This document shows, one piece after another, positions 1 through 9,902 of a stretch of 64,000 nucleotides of DNA. The notes under the pieces were generated by a model, which worked only from the letters and a program-made list of their open reading frames with translations, was not told the DNA's origin and made no database searches. Position numbers and translations under genes: made by a program. Source of the stretch: Aquamicrobium defluvii (lineage in GTDB: Bacteria > Pseudomonadota > Alphaproteobacteria > Rhizobiales > Rhizobiaceae); the NCBI RefSeq assembly GCF_004363725.1, contig NZ_SNZF01000003.1, positions 62,001 to 126,000 of the forward strand, read 5' to 3'. Within the stretch, counting starts at the first letter, position 1. Each line of letters opens with the position of its first letter.

Positions 1-117
1 AGTGGCGTATGGAAAGAGCCACGCTTCGCCGTGCGCGCCGCGGTGACCTGACGCTCTTCATCATGCGGGAAGCCATCGCATAGCGAAGGCTTCCCGCATG
101 AGAACGATGCTCGGGGC
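1..117. other. Window edge, no supported gene
   Basis: The first 117 bases lie beyond the 3' end of livF. A plus-strand frame is open from base 1 to a TGA at 49-51 (16 codons, ending AVRAAVT), and another is open to a TAG at 81-83. Either could be the tail of a gene coming from the left and converging on livF. Neither is long enough to assign. The rest is a hairpin described separately. Confidence 0.25.
62..100. terminator. Perfect hairpin downstream of livF
   Basis: A 13-bp perfect inverted repeat (62-74 with 88-100, loop 75-87) sits 18 bp past the livF stop codon. There is no T tract on either side, so it is either a weak bidirectional terminator between convergent genes or a 3' stabilising hairpin. 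Confidence 0.5.
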
Positions 118-800
<683 letters not shown>

Positions 801-804
<4 letters not shown>

Positions 805-1550
805 ACCGCGTCTCCGAGATAGGCCCGGCGCACTTCCGGGTCGGAGCGGATTTCGGCCACGGTGCCGGTGGCGATGATGCGGCCATAGACCAGAACCGAG
901 ATGCGGTCTGCCAGCGCGAAGACGGCATCCATGTCGTGCTCGACCAGCAGGATCGGCGCTTCATGGCGCAGGCCGTCGAGGAAGCCGGTCAGCCGCTTCG
1001 ATCCGCCCGGCCCAAGCCCGGCCATCGGCTCGTCGAACAGAAAGGCTTTCGGGCCCAGCGCCAGCGCGATGGCGATCTCGAGCTGACGGCGTTCGCCATG
1101 CGACAGCTCCGCCGCCGGCACCTTCGCCCGGGCCTCGAGCCCTACCCGCTCCAGCATGGCCATGGCCGGCCCGGTCAGGCTGCCATCGCTCGCCACGGGA
1201 CGCAGGAAGCGGAAGCTGGAACCCTGCCGCGCCTGCACGGCCAGCATGACGTTGCACAGAGCGGAAAATTCCGGCGCCAGCGAGGAAATCTGGAAGCTGC
1301 GCCCCAGCCCCTTGCGCACCCGCGCCGCCATGTCGAGCCCGGCCATGTCCTCGCCGAGGAAGCGGATCGTGCCGCTGTCGGGCCGGATCGAACCGCAGAT
1401 CTGATGTATCAGCGTGCTCTTGCCGGCCCCGTTCGGGCCGATCAGCGCATGGATTTCGCCTGGCCGCAGATCGAGGCTGACGCCGTCGGTGGCCTTCAGC
1501 GCGCCGAAGCTCTTCCGGAGATCGGAAAGCTGGAGGACCGGCTCAGCCAT
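801..1550 (-). CDS. livG: Branched-chain amino acid-type ABC transporter ATPase LivG
   Basis: First ATPase of the Liv-type importer, 249 aa. It shows Walker A GPNGAGKST at 38-46, a signature LSHGERRQ, Walker B AFLFDEP and the switch histidine in LLVEHDMD. The frame is open 45 bp further upstream, but the ATG at 1550 (MAEPVLQL) matches the usual LivG start and gives only an 8-bp overlap with the end of livM, typical of translational coupling. It overlaps livF by 4 bp. It should form the ATPase pair with LivF beneath the LivH/LivM permeases. Confidence 0.93.
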
Positions 1551-2523
1551 GGTGCGCCTTTCCGGCCAGAAGCCCCAGAAGGCCGCCGCGCGCAAACAGC
1601 ACGACGCCGAGCAGGATCAGCCCGAGAAAGAACTGCCAGCGCTCTGTGATGCCGCCAAGCGCATACTCGAACAGCACGTAGACCATCGCGCCGGCCAGCG
1701 GCCCGAACAGGCGGCCCTTGCCGCCGAGGATGATGAGCACGATCAGCTCGCCCGACATGTGCCATGATAGCATGGAGGGACTGACGAAGCGGTTGAGATC
1801 GGCAAACAGCGCACCTGCAAGTCCCGTCACCATGGCCGAGACGACGAAGGCCACCAGCCGGATGCCGAAGGGTGCGATGCCGACGGCGGCAAGCCGCGTC
1901 GGATTCTGCCGGGAGGCTTCCAGCGCCGTTCCGAAACGCGAGCCTTTGATGAGCTGGAACAGCACCAGCCCGGCTATCAGAACGCCGAGGCAAAGCAGGA
2001 AGTAAGGCAGCGGCTGCGCCGTATTCAGGCCCGGAAAACTGTTGCGCACATAGATCGACAGCCCGTCCTCACCGCCATAGCTCGGCCAGGAGACGGCGAA
2101 ATAATAGATCATCTGGGCGAAGGCCAGCGTGATCATGATGAAGTAGACACCCGAGGTGCGCAGGCTGATCGCCCCGATCGGCAGCGCCACCAGCCCGCAC
2201 AATGCCATGGCGCTCAGCCAGATCACCGGCATCGAGGTGGTGGCGGCGAAACCGAAGGGCAACGGTTCGCCATTGAAGGCATGGGTGGCGAAAATTCCGG
2301 CGACATAGCCGCCGAGGCCGAAGAAGGCGGCGTGCCCGAAGGACACCAGCCCGCCGAGGCCGAGCGCGATGTTGAGCCCCACCGCCGCCAGCGCCAGAAT
2401 GGCGATGCGGGTGGCGAGCGTCACATAGAACGGCTCGCCGGCCATCGTCGCCGCCAGCGGAATGGCGACCAGCATCACGACGAGAAGCGAGCTGACCAGC
2501 GTCTCGCGAGACAGGGCCGTCAT
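1543..2523 (-). CDS. livM: Branched-chain amino acid-type ABC transporter permease LivM
   Basis: Inner-membrane permease of the importer, 326 aa, with about ten hydrophobic segments. The conserved LivM stretch GLNIALGLGGLVSFGHAAFFGLGGY lies near residues 49-73 (family knowledge), and a permease loop follows the TRLAAVGI region. It overlaps livH by 4 bp and livG by 8 bp, so the four transporter genes form a tightly coupled unit. Confidence 0.92.
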   Translation of the reverse strand: MTALSRETLVSSLLVVMLVAIPLAATMAGEPFYVTLATRIAILALAAVGLNIALGLGGLVSFGHAAFFGLGGYVAGIFATHAFNGEPLPFGFAATTSMPVIWLSAMALCGLVALPIGAISLRTSGVYFIMITLAFAQMIYYFAVSWPSYGGEDGLSIYVRNSFPGLNTAQPLPYFLLCLGVLIAGLVLFQLIKGSRFGTALEASRQNPTRLAAVGIAPFGIRLVAFVVSAMVTGLAGALFADLNRFVSPSMLSWHMSGELIVLIILGGKGRLFGPLAGAMVYVLFEYALGGITERWQFFLGLILLGVVLFARGGLLGLLAGKAHHG

Positions 2524-3440
2524 GCCTGCCCCGCGAACAGGCCGCGCGGCCGCAACGCGAGTATCAGCGCCATGACGATGTAGATCAGCATCGAGGCAAG
2601 TGCCGCGCCGACAAGATTGGCCTGCGAGACAGGCATGGTCAGCGCCAGCAGCTTGGGCAGCAGGAAGCGCCCCATCGTATCGACCACGCCGACCAGTATG
2701 GCTCCCACCAGCGCGCCCTTGATGGAGCCGATGCCGCCAATGACGATAACCACGAATGCGAGGATCAGCGCCGGCTCGCCCATCCCCACCTGCACCGATT
2801 GCAGCGCGCCGACCATGGCGCCGGCAAGGCCGGCAAGGGCCGCCCCCAGCGCAAACACCACCGTGTAGAGGGTGCGGATATCGACGCCGAGCGCCGCGAT
2901 CATCTCGCGGTCGCTTTCGCCGGCGCGGATGCGCATGCCGAGCCTTGTGCGCGAGATCAGAAGGTAGAGGCCCACCGCCACGACGATGCCGACGCCGATG
3001 ATCGCCAGCCGGTAGAGCTGATATTGCCCGCCGCCCGGCAGCGGCACCGCGCCTTGCAGCAGGGGCGGAATGTCGAGATAGAGCGGGAAGGAGCCGAACA
3101 GCCAGCGCGTGCCTTCCGACAGGATGAGGATCAGCGCGAAGGTCGCCAGCACCTGGTCGAGGTGGTCGCGCTCATAGAGCCGGCGGATGATGGCGACCTC
3201 CATCAGCGCCCCGGCGGCGGCGGCGGCGGCAAGGCTCGCCGCCAGCCCCAGCCAGAACGAGCCGGTGGCCGCCGCCACCGCCGCGCAGGCGAAGGCCCCG
3301 ATCATGTAGAGCGAGCCATGGGCGAGGTTGATCAGCCCCATGACACCGAAAATGAGCGTCAGCCCGGCGGCGATCAGGAACAGCATGACACCGAGCTGGA
3401 GGCCGTTCAGAAGCTGTTCGATCAGCAATGCAGCGGACAA
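2520..3440 (-). CDS. livH: Branched-chain amino acid-type ABC transporter permease LivH
   Basis: Inner-membrane permease, 306 aa. It carries the LivH signature GLTLIFGVMGLINLAHGSLYM near residues 26-46 and a second conserved block FVVIVIGGIGSIKGA near 230-244. The first codon of the reading frame is TTG at 3440; no ATG is available before the first membrane segment, so TTG initiation is accepted with moderate certainty. A GC-rich hairpin separates it from the binding-protein gene upstream, which would keep permease levels below those of the binding protein. Confidence 0.9.
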   Translation of the reverse strand: MSAALLIEQLLNGLQLGVMLFLIAAGLTLIFGVMGLINLAHGSLYMIGAFACAAVAAATGSFWLGLAASLAAAAAAGALMEVAIIRRLYERDHLDQVLATFALILILSEGTRWLFGSFPLYLDIPPLLQGAVPLPGGGQYQLYRLAIIGVGIVVAVGLYLLISRTRLGMRIRAGESDREMIAALGVDIRTLYTVVFALGAALAGLAGAMVGALQSVQVGMGEPALILAFVVIVIGGIGSIKGALVGAILVGVVDTMGRFLLPKLLALTMPVSQANLVGAALASMLIYIVMALILALRPRGLFAGQA

Positions 3441-3497
3441 AAGGCGGATTCCGGGTGCGGTTTCAGGAAAGGGTCGTCAGCATATATGCAAGGCTTG

Positions 3498-3522
3498 GGG
3501 GCGGCTGGCCGCCAGCCGCCCC
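3498..3522 (-). terminator. Intercistronic hairpin between binding protein and livH
   Basis: A near-continuous 12-bp GC-rich inverted repeat (3498-3509 with 3511-3522) lies 10 bp after the stop of the binding-protein gene. Such hairpins usually protect the highly expressed binding-protein mRNA or partly terminate before the permease genes. Confidence 0.5.
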
Positions 3523-3532
3523 GGAAGTAATC

Positions 3533-4669
3533 CTACATCTTGCACTGCCCGACATAGGCGTCGCCGTGCTTCTCGAAGGCGGTGCCAATGATCTTGTTGG
3601 TCAGCACGTCGCCTTCCTTCACCACCTCGCGCACATAGATGTTCTGGATCGGGTGCTGGTTGGCGTTGAAGGTGAACTCGCCGCGCACCGACTTGAAGTC
3701 GGCTTCCTTGAGCGCTGCGCGGAAGGCGTCCTTGTCCTTGACGCTGGCCTTGGCGAGCGCCGACAGGATGAGGTTCGCCGTATCCCAGCTCTGGGCCGCA
3801 TAGATGGACGGCAGGCGGCCATATTCGGCCTGGAAGGCTTCGACAAATTCCTTGTTGGCCTCGTTGTCGAGGTCCTTCGACCAGCTCGCCGAGTTCTTCA
3901 CGCCAAGCGCGGCATCGCCCACGGCCGGCAGAACATCCTGGGAGAAGGAGAAGCTCGGCCCCAGCACCGGCAGGCCGACGCCCGACTGCGCATATTGCTT
4001 CATGAAGGCGATGCCCATGCCGCCGGGCAGGAAGAAGAACACCGAATCCGCCCCGGAGGCGCGGATCTGCGCGATCTCGGCCGCATAGTCGGTCTGGCCG
4101 ACCTGCGTGTAGAGCTCGCCGGCCAGCTCGCCCTTGTAATAGCGCTTGAAGCCGGTCAGCGAATCCTTGCCGGCCGGATAGTTGGGGGCGAGGATGAAGG
4201 TCTTCTTGTAGTCCTGATTGGCATATTGCCCCATCGCCTCATGGAAATTGTCGTTCTGGTAGGCGACGTTGAAATAGTTCTTGTGGCAGTTGGCGCCGGC
4301 CAGCACCGAGGGGCCGGCATTGGGCGAGAGATAGATCACGTCCTGCGCCACCGTGTTCGGCACCACGGCCATGGCAAGGTTCGACCAGATGATGCCGGTC
4401 ATCAGATCGACCTTGTCGCTCTGGATCATCTTTTCGGCGATCTGCACGGCCAGTTCCGGCTTCTGCGCATCGTCCTCGATGACCAGTTCGACATCCGTGT
4501 TGCCGGACTTCTTGAACGCCAGAACGAGGGCATCGCGCGTGTCGACGCCAAGCCCCGCGCCACCGCCCGAGAGTGTGGTGATGACGCCGATCTTGACCGG
4601 ATCGGCCTGCGCCACTCCGGCGGCCGTCAACGAAAGCGCGAGCAGGCTCGCCGTCAGAATTCTTCTCAT
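3533..4669 (-). CDS. Periplasmic substrate-binding protein of Liv-type ABC transporter
   Basis: A type-I periplasmic binding protein (Peripla_BP_6 family), 378 aa. A signal peptide of about 22 residues ends TAAGVAQA, and the mature chain opens DPVKIGVITTLSGGGAGLG, the typical N-terminal strand of LivK/AmiC-like proteins. It sits 39 bp downstream of kynA on the same strand and upstream of livHMGF, so it supplies substrate specificity to that permease. Because it is joined to tryptophan-degrading genes, an aromatic substrate is plausible. The gene name livK is avoided because specificity cannot be read from the sequence. Confidence 0.88.
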   Translation of the reverse strand: MRRILTASLLALSLTAAGVAQADPVKIGVITTLSGGGAGLGVDTRDALVLAFKKSGNTDVELVIEDDAQKPELAVQIAEKMIQSDKVDLMTGIIWSNLAMAVVPNTVAQDVIYLSPNAGPSVLAGANCHKNYFNVAYQNDNFHEAMGQYANQDYKKTFILAPNYPAGKDSLTGFKRYYKGELAGELYTQVGQTDYAAEIAQIRASGADSVFFFLPGGMGIAFMKQYAQSGVGLPVLGPSFSFSQDVLPAVGDAALGVKNSASWSKDLDNEANKEFVEAFQAEYGRLPSIYAAQSWDTANLILSALAKASVKDKDAFRAALKEADFKSVRGEFTFNANQHPIQNIYVREVVKEGDVLTNKIIGTAFEKHGDAYVGQCKM

Positions 4670-4708
4670 CTCGTTCTCCTCCCAGAGTTCCCCGTCCGCA
4701 GACGTTTC

Positions 4709-5548
4709 CTATAGCCGTGTCCGAACTTTCCAGAGTTCCGGAAACAGTTCAACCTCCAGCATCCGTTTCAGATAGGAAACGCCGCCGGTTCCCCCCGTGC
4801 CGCGCTTCAGGCCGATCACGCGCTCCACCGTGGTGACGTGGTTGAAGCGCCAGCGGCGGAAATAGTCCTCGAAATCGACCAGCTTTTCGGCCAGCTCATA
4901 AAGCTCCCAGTAGCGGTTCGGCTCGTGATAGACCGCCCGCCACGCCTCCAGAACGGCCTCGCTTTCCGTGCGCGTTTCGCGCCAGTCGGTGCGCCGGCCG
5001 TCCGCGCCGATGTCGAAGCCGCTGCGTCCAAGCAGCAGAATCGCCTCGTCGTAGAGCGAGGGCCGGCCGAGGATCTCCTCCAGCTTCGCCACCAGGTCGG
5101 GGCGATGATTGTGCGGCCCCAGCATGGCAAGGTTGCGATTGCCCGCAAGGAACTCGATCGCCCGATACTGCCACGACTGGAAACCGGACGACTGGCCGAG
5201 CGAATCGCGGAACTCGGTGTATTCGCTGGGCGTCATGGTGCGCAGCACGTCCCAGGCGCTGTTGAGCTGCTCGAAGATGCGCGCCACCCGTGTCAGCATC
5301 TTGAAGCAGGGCCGCACCTCGCCGCGCCGCACGCAGGCGATGGCCGAGCCCAGCTCGTGCAGCGCCAGCTTCATCCACAGTTCGGATGTCTGGTGCTGGA
5401 TGATGAACAGCATCTCGTCGTGGGCTTCGGAAAGCGGCGCCTGGGCGTCGAGCACCTTGTCCAGCCGCAGATAGTCTCCATAGGACATGCGCCCCCGAAA
5501 GGACATCTGCGCGCCCTCGGCGGACGGATCGTACGGCTTGTCGCTCAT
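4709..5548 (-). CDS. kynA: Tryptophan 2,3-dioxygenase
   Basis: A heme enzyme converting L-tryptophan plus O2 to N-formylkynurenine, the first step of the kynurenine pathway. The family block [11 protein letters not shown] is at residues 48-58, the probable axial heme histidine is H237 in [16 protein letters not shown], and the substrate loop GTGGTGG is at 250-256. At 279 aa it has normal bacterial length. Its ATG overlaps the stop of the CoA ligase by 4 bp, and the transporter genes follow. A formamidase-like gene lies just beyond the ligase on the other strand. No kynureninase or kynurenine monooxygenase is present in the window. Confidence 0.95.
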   Translation of the reverse strand: MSDKPYDPSAEGAQMSFRGRMSYGDYLRLDKVLDAQAPLSEAHDEMLFIIQHQTSELWMKLALHELGSAIACVRRGEVRPCFKMLTRVARIFEQLNSAWDVLRTMTPSEYTEFRDSLGQSSGFQSWQYRAIEFLAGNRNLAMLGPHNHRPDLVAKLEEILGRPSLYDEAILLLGRSGFDIGADGRRTDWRETRTESEAVLEAWRAVYHEPNRYWELYELAEKLVDFEDYFRRWRFNHVTTVERVIGLKRGTGGTGGVSYLKRMLEVELFPELWKVRTRL

Positions 5549-7167
5549 TGGCGCTCCAATCTCAGCCTGAAGCGCTGGATCTTTCCGGTCTTCGTCTTGG
5601 GCAGGGCATCGAGGAAGCGGATCGAGCGCGGATATTTGTAAGGAGCGATAGTCGCCTTGACGTGATCCTGCAAGCGTCTGACCATCTCCGCATCGTCGGC
5701 CATGCCGCGCGCCAGCACCACATAGGCTTCCACGATCTGGCCCCGCTCAGTGTCGGGCGCGCCGATCACCGCGCACTCGGCCACATCGTCATGGGCAAGC
5801 AGCGCGGCTTCCACCTCCGGCCCGGCAATGTTGTAGCCGGCCGAAACGATCATGTCGTCCGAACGGGCGGCGAAGTGGAAGAAGCCGTCCTCGTCCTGCA
5901 TGAAGGTATCACCGGTCAGGTTCCATCCGTCGCGGACATAGGCGCGCTGGCGCTCGTCCGCCATGTAGCGGCAGCCGGTCGGGCCGCGCACCGCCAACCG
6001 GCCCACCGTGCCGCGCGGCACCTCGTTCATGTCCTCATCGAAGATGCGCGCCTCGTAGCCGCCCACGGGCCGGCCGGTGGAAGCCGGGCGCATGTCCCCG
6101 AACCGGTTGGAGATGAAGATGTGCAGCATCTCGGTCGAGCCGATGCCGTCGAGGATCGGCTTGCCGGTCTTGGCCACCCATTCCTCGAAGACGGGTCCCG
6201 GCAGTGTCTCGCCGGCCGACACCGCGACGCGCAGCGACGACAGGTCGGCGCCTTCGTCCATGGCCTTCATCATCGCCCGGTAGGCTGTGGGCGCGGTGAA
6301 GGAGATGGTGGCGCGGTATTTCTCGATGATCTCGATCATGTTCGGCGGCGAGGCGTTTTCGAGAAGCGTCGCCGTGGCGCCGAAGCGCAGCGGAAACACC
6401 GCCAGCCCGCCGAGCCCGAAGGTGAAAGCCAGCGGCGGCGAGCCGACGAACACGTCATCCGGCGTCACGCCCAGAATTTCCTTCGCATAGCCGTCGGCGA
6501 TGATCAGCAGGTCGCGGTGGAAATGCATGGTCGCCTTGGGCAGGCCCGTGGTGCCTGAAGTGAAGCCGAGCAGGGCGACGTCGTCGCGGCCGGTCTTCAC
6601 CGCCTCGAACCGCACCGGCTTGCCGAGCGCGATGCGGTCCAGTTCCGCATCATGATTGGCGGTGCCGTCGAAGCCGATCACCTTCTTCAGGAACCGGCTG
6701 TCCTTGGCGCAGGCCACCATCTCGTCCATCAGCCGCGTGTCGCACAGCGCCAGCGAGATTTCGGCCTTGTCGACAATCTGCGCCAGTTCGCCTGACCTCA
6801 GCATCGGCATGGTGTTGACCACCACCGCACCCGCCTTGGTGGCCGCCAGCCAGCAGGCCACCAAGGCGGGATTGTTGGCGGAGCGGATCAGCACCCGGTT
6901 GCCGGGCTGAACGCCATAATCCTCGACCAGCGCATGGGCGAGCCGATTGGTCCAGTCCGACAGTTCCTTGTATGTGCGCCGTCGTCCGTTGCCGATCAGC
7001 GCCGTATGATCGCCGAAACCCTGCTCGACCAGCCGGTCGGTGAGTTCGTGGCCCGCATTGATGTATTCCGGATAGTCGAACCCGTCGAGCAGGAAGTCCG
7101 GCCACGCTTCCTGCGGGGGAAGGTTGTCACGGGTGAAGGTGTCGATATGTGCCGTAGGCCCAAGCAT
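5545..7167 (-). CDS. Benzoate/2-aminobenzoate-type CoA ligase
   Basis: An ANL-superfamily acyl-CoA synthetase of 540 aa. The ATP-binding motif [10 protein letters not shown] is at residues 203-212, a GSTE motif follows, and the C-terminal catalytic lysine is K529 in [10 protein letters not shown]. The overall sequence resembles the benzoate-CoA ligase family, which includes anthranilate-CoA ligases. The frame is open further upstream, but the ATG at 7167 is preceded by a strong GGGAGGA ribosome-binding site and gives the family length. It heads the operon with kynA and the transporter. The inferred role is activation of anthranilate made from kynurenine to 2-aminobenzoyl-CoA. Another aryl or hydroxyaryl acid is possible. 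Confidence 0.85.
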   Translation of the reverse strand: MLGPTAHIDTFTRDNLPPQEAWPDFLLDGFDYPEYINAGHELTDRLVEQGFGDHTALIGNGRRRTYKELSDWTNRLAHALVEDYGVQPGNRVLIRSANNPALVACWLAATKAGAVVVNTMPMLRSGELAQIVDKAEISLALCDTRLMDEMVACAKDSRFLKKVIGFDGTANHDAELDRIALGKPVRFEAVKTGRDDVALLGFTSGTTGLPKATMHFHRDLLIIADGYAKEILGVTPDDVFVGSPPLAFTFGLGGLAVFPLRFGATATLLENASPPNMIEIIEKYRATISFTAPTAYRAMMKAMDEGADLSSLRVAVSAGETLPGPVFEEWVAKTGKPILDGIGSTEMLHIFISNRFGDMRPASTGRPVGGYEARIFDEDMNEVPRGTVGRLAVRGPTGCRYMADERQRAYVRDGWNLTGDTFMQDEDGFFHFAARSDDMIVSAGYNIAGPEVEAALLAHDDVAECAVIGAPDTERGQIVEAYVVLARGMADDAEMVRRLQDHVKATIAPYKYPRSIRFLDALPKTKTGKIQRFRLRLERQ

Positions 7168-7428
7168 GCGCGCGATGTCCTCCCTGCGACGACTGCCGGA
7201 CCCCGCTGCTCGCGGACCGCCGGGACGTAGGCGGCCGGTTCCTCCACCGGCCCGACACCCGCGCTCCCGAAAAGGGCTCGCCAGCACGTCGACAGACGAA
7301 AAAATGACACCGGCGGAAAATTATTTCAAGCCTAAAGTTTCTTCGCTACGATGATTGCGACGGGAATTGACTTCGCCGCCCGGGGCAGCGCTTTCTGCAC
7401 CGACACCGAAAGACCGGAGGACACGATC
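7168..7428. promoter_or_regulatory. Divergent promoter region of the tryptophan catabolic genes
   Basis: This 261-bp gap separates two divergent starts (CoA ligase and formamidase-like hydrolase). Most of it is GC-rich. A distinctly AT-rich core at about 7301-7345, including AAAATTATTTC and CCTAAAGTTTC, is the likely site of promoters and regulator binding. I could not define a clear -35/-10 pair or operator symmetry, and the regulator gene is not in the window. Confidence 0.4.
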
Positions 7429-8259
7429 ATGCTGAGCCGCCATATCGAAGACTGGAGCGACGCCTACACCAACGGCGCGCATATACCCGGCGGCGACCGC
7501 TGGCCGGCGGCATGGGTGGAACCGGCACAAAGCTTTCGCGAACAACTGGCGGCGCGGGGACGCGCAAAAATCGACCTCGCCTATGGTGACGCCGCCCGCA
7601 ACCGGCTCGACCTGTTCCTGCCCGAATCCACGCCCCGCGGGCTGGTGGTGTTCGTCCATGGCGGCTACTGGATGGCGCTCGACAAGAGCTGCTGGTCGCA
7701 TCTGGCAGCCGGACCGCTCGCCCATGGCTATGCGGTGGCCATGCCCTCCTACACGCTGTGCCCGGACATCCGCATCGGCGGCATCGTGCGCGAGATCGGC
7801 AGCGCAATCGCCTTTGCAGCCGGCGAGATCGAAGGTCCGCTGATGCTCACCGGTCACTCCGCCGGCGGTCATCTCGTGTCACGCATGGCAAGCGCCGGCG
7901 CGCCGCTGCCGGAAGCCGTACAGGCCCGCATCCGCCATGTCGTGTCGATCTCCGGCGTGCACGACCTGCGGCCGCTGATGCGCACCGGCATGAACGAGAC
8001 GCTGCGCATCGACGAGACCGAGGCGCAGGCCGAGAGCCCGGCATTGCTGCGGCCCCGCGAGGGCATGCGCCTGACCTGCTGGGTCGGCGGGGCCGAGCGG
8101 GCAGAGTTCCTGCGCCAGAACGCGCTTCTGGCCAATATCTGGACCGGACTTGGCGCGCGCACCGCCGCCTTGGCGGAACCCGACCGGCACCACTTCAACG
8201 TCATCGACGGTCTCGCCGACCCGAACCATACCCTGACGCGGACCCTGCTCGGCTGCTGA
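7429..8259 (+). CDS. Alpha/beta hydrolase, probable kynurenine formamidase
   Basis: A 276-aa alpha/beta hydrolase. The oxyanion motif HGGYW at residues 77-81 and nucleophile elbow GHSAGG at 142-147 (Ser144), with a C-terminal histidine in DRHHFNVIDGL, match the HGGXW-type arylformamidases that hydrolyse N-formylkynurenine to kynurenine. The ATG at 7429 is chosen because GGAGGA lies 8 nt upstream; an earlier in-frame codon would add an atypical 26-residue extension. It is divergent from kynA and the CoA ligase, which supports the formamidase role. It is not the metal-dependent KynB type, so the symbol is left empty. Confidence 0.8.
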   Translation: MLSRHIEDWSDAYTNGAHIPGGDRWPAAWVEPAQSFREQLAARGRAKIDLAYGDAARNRLDLFLPESTPRGLVVFVHGGYWMALDKSCWSHLAAGPLAHGYAVAMPSYTLCPDIRIGGIVREIGSAIAFAAGEIEGPLMLTGHSAGGHLVSRMASAGAPLPEAVQARIRHVVSISGVHDLRPLMRTGMNETLRIDETEAQAESPALLRPREGMRLTCWVGGAERAEFLRQNALLANIWTGLGARTAALAEPDRHHFNVIDGLADPNHTLTRTLLGC

Positions 8260-8314
8260 ACGCCGCCACATTTTTTCCAGCCGTTCGCGTCCGGCCTGTC
8301 TTCTTTGAAATACA

Positions 8315-8332
8315 ATTGCATTTTTTTGCAAT
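8315..8332. promoter_or_regulatory. Candidate operator of the BigR-type operon
   Basis: The inverted repeat ATTGCA-N6-TGCAAT lies in an AT-rich island about 65-80 bp upstream of the metallo-hydrolase start and overlaps or abuts TTGAAA (8305-8310). ArsR-family regulators such as BigR bind short AT-rich dyads near the promoter of their own operon. Assigning this dyad to the adjacent regulator is inference. Confidence 0.5.
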
Positions 8333-8396
8333 CGTGTTCATGAAAGCATCGGGATGTTATCGGATGAACCATCCGGCAAGCCAGGGGAACCATTGC

Positions 8397-9278
8397 ATGA
8401 GCCACAAACCGGACGTCACCGCCTTCTTCGACCCGCGCACATGGTCGGTGCAATATGTCGTGGCCGATCCGGCGACCGGCAAATGCGCCATCGTCGACCC
8501 GGTCTATGACTATGACGAGAAATCCGGGCAGACCGCCTCCACCAATGCCGACCGCATCCTTGGCTTTGTGCAGGAGAAGGGCCTCACGATCGAATGGATC
8601 CTCGACACCCATCCCCATGCCGACCATTTCTCGGCAGCGCATTATCTGAAGCATAAGACCGGCGCGCCTACAGCCATCGGCGAAAAGGTTGTCGAGGTGC
8701 AGAAGCTCTGGAAAGGCTTCTACAACCGGCCCGATTTCCCGGCCGATGGCTCGCAATGGGACCGGCTGTTTGCCGACGGCGACACCTTCATGGTGGGTTC
8801 CATCCCGGCGCGGGTCATGTTCTCGCCCGGCCATACGCTCGCCTCCATCACCTATGTCATCGGCGATGCCGCCTTCGTTCATGATACGCTGTTCATGCCT
8901 GACAGCGGCACGGCCCGCGCCGACTTTCCCGGCGGCAACGCCTCGGCGCTGTGGGCATCGATCCAGGCCATCCTCGCCCTGCCCGACGACACCCGCATCT
9001 TCACCGGCCACGACTACCAGCCGGGCGGGCGCGAACCGCTCTGGGAATCGACGGTCGCCGAGCAGAAGACCAGGAACAGCCACATGTCGAAATATCTGAC
9101 CGAGGCCGACTATGTGGCCGCCCGCGAGGCGCGCGACGCGACGCTCCCGATGCCGAAGCTGATCCTGCATGCTCTCCAGGTGAACATCAACGGCGGGCGG
9201 TTTCCCGAGCCGGAAGCCAACGGCACCCGCTACCTGAAGATCCCGCTCGACCTGCTCAAAGGCGCGCCATGGGGGTAA
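8397..9278 (+). CDS. MBL-fold hydrolase, persulfide dioxygenase-like (Blh type)
   Basis: A metallo-beta-lactamase fold protein of 293 aa with the metal motif THPHADH at residues 71-77 and further histidines in SPGHTLAS and FTGHDYQ. The sequence and the following ArsR regulator match the beta-lactamase-like hydrolase of bigR operons, related to the persulfide dioxygenase ETHE1, which oxidises glutathione persulfide during sulfide detoxification. The ATG at 8397 has AGGGGA 8 nt upstream; an in-frame ATG at 8364 is less well placed. No rhodanese domain is fused, unlike some homologues. It is the first gene of a three-gene operon. Confidence 0.85.
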   Translation: MSHKPDVTAFFDPRTWSVQYVVADPATGKCAIVDPVYDYDEKSGQTASTNADRILGFVQEKGLTIEWILDTHPHADHFSAAHYLKHKTGAPTAIGEKVVEVQKLWKGFYNRPDFPADGSQWDRLFADGDTFMVGSIPARVMFSPGHTLASITYVIGDAAFVHDTLFMPDSGTARADFPGGNASALWASIQAILALPDDTRIFTGHDYQPGGREPLWESTVAEQKTRNSHMSKYLTEADYVAAREARDATLPMPKLILHALQVNINGGRFPEPEANGTRYLKIPLDLLKGAPWG

Positions 9279-9286
9279 AAGCGGAC

Positions 9287-9604
9287 ATGATCGCACCTGA
9301 GAAACTCTCCAGCGAGGCCGCCAGCCTCAGGACCAGGGTCGACGAGGCTTCCGCCTTCCTGAAGAAACTGTCCAATCCGGACCGGCTGATGGTGTGCTGC
9401 GCGCTGGTGGACGGCGAGCGCTCGGTGCGTGAACTGGAAGACCTTCTCGGCATCCGCCAGCCGGGACTGTCGCAGCAGCTTGCCGAATTGCGCGAGGCCG
9501 GCCTCGTCGCCAGCCGCAAGGAGGGCAAGCAGGTCTTCTACCGGCCCGCCGATCCCCGCATCGCAACCTTCATCCACACCATGCATGTCCTGTTCTGCGA
9601 ATAG
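9287..9604 (+). CDS. ArsR-family persulfide-responsive regulator, BigR/SqrR type
   Basis: A 105-aa winged-helix repressor with the recognition segment IRQPGLSQQLAELREAGLV. Cysteines at 37/38 and 104 sit where BigR and SqrR carry the cysteine pair that forms a disulfide or tetrasulfide bridge upon oxidation by reactive sulfur species. Two starts are possible: ATG 9269, overlapping the hydrolase by 10 bp, and ATG 9287, 8 bp after its stop; the latter gives the family length. It probably autoregulates the operon through the dyad at 8315-8332. Confidence 0.82.
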   Translation: MIAPEKLSSEAASLRTRVDEASAFLKKLSNPDRLMVCCALVDGERSVRELEDLLGIRQPGLSQQLAELREAGLVASRKEGKQVFYRPADPRIATFIHTMHVLFCE

Positions 9605-9634
9605 GGCGGCTTCCATCTCACCGGGAAACGCACC

Positions 9635-9859
9635 ATGACCCCCAATATCGGAACCCGGGAGCGCATCGTCAGGCTCGTTGCCGGCCTGTTGCTCGCCGCC
9701 CTGCCCTTCGTGTCCGGCTGGGCGTTCTTTGAGAGCGCCCTCTGGACATGGCTGTCGGTCATCGTCGGCCTTGTCCTCGTCGTCACCGGCATCCTGCGCT
9801 TCTGCCCTGCCTGGTGCATGCTGGGCTGCGCAACCAACGGAAAAGCCTGCGGGCGATAA
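9635..9859 (+). CDS. DUF2892 (YgaP-like) small membrane protein
   Basis: A 74-aa protein with two hydrophobic helices (about residues 13-31 and 34-54) and the opening NIGTRERIVRLVAGLLL, typical of DUF2892 proteins. The C-terminus is cysteine-rich (CPAWCMLGC and a further Cys). DUF2892 domains are often fused to rhodaneses or found in sulfide operons, which fits its place 30 bp after the BigR-like regulator. The molecular function is unknown; membrane handling of sulfur species is a guess. Confidence 0.8.
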   Translation: MTPNIGTRERIVRLVAGLLLAALPFVSGWAFFESALWTWLSVIVGLVLVVTGILRFCPAWCMLGCATNGKACGR

Positions 9860-9902
9860 CCGAATTCACGCCTTCACCTCACTTGCAGGTGGCGCGCTCA
9901 TC

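Noticed and set aside
3428..4714. A 428-codon plus-strand frame opposite the binding protein
   Set aside because: It is the shadow of the periplasmic binding protein, which has a signal peptide and family motifs.
7301..7345. A regulator operator in the AT-rich core between the kyn genes
   Set aside because: I looked for inverted or direct repeats around TTTCAAGCCTAAAG but arms longer than 3 bp do not match, so no specific site is claimed.
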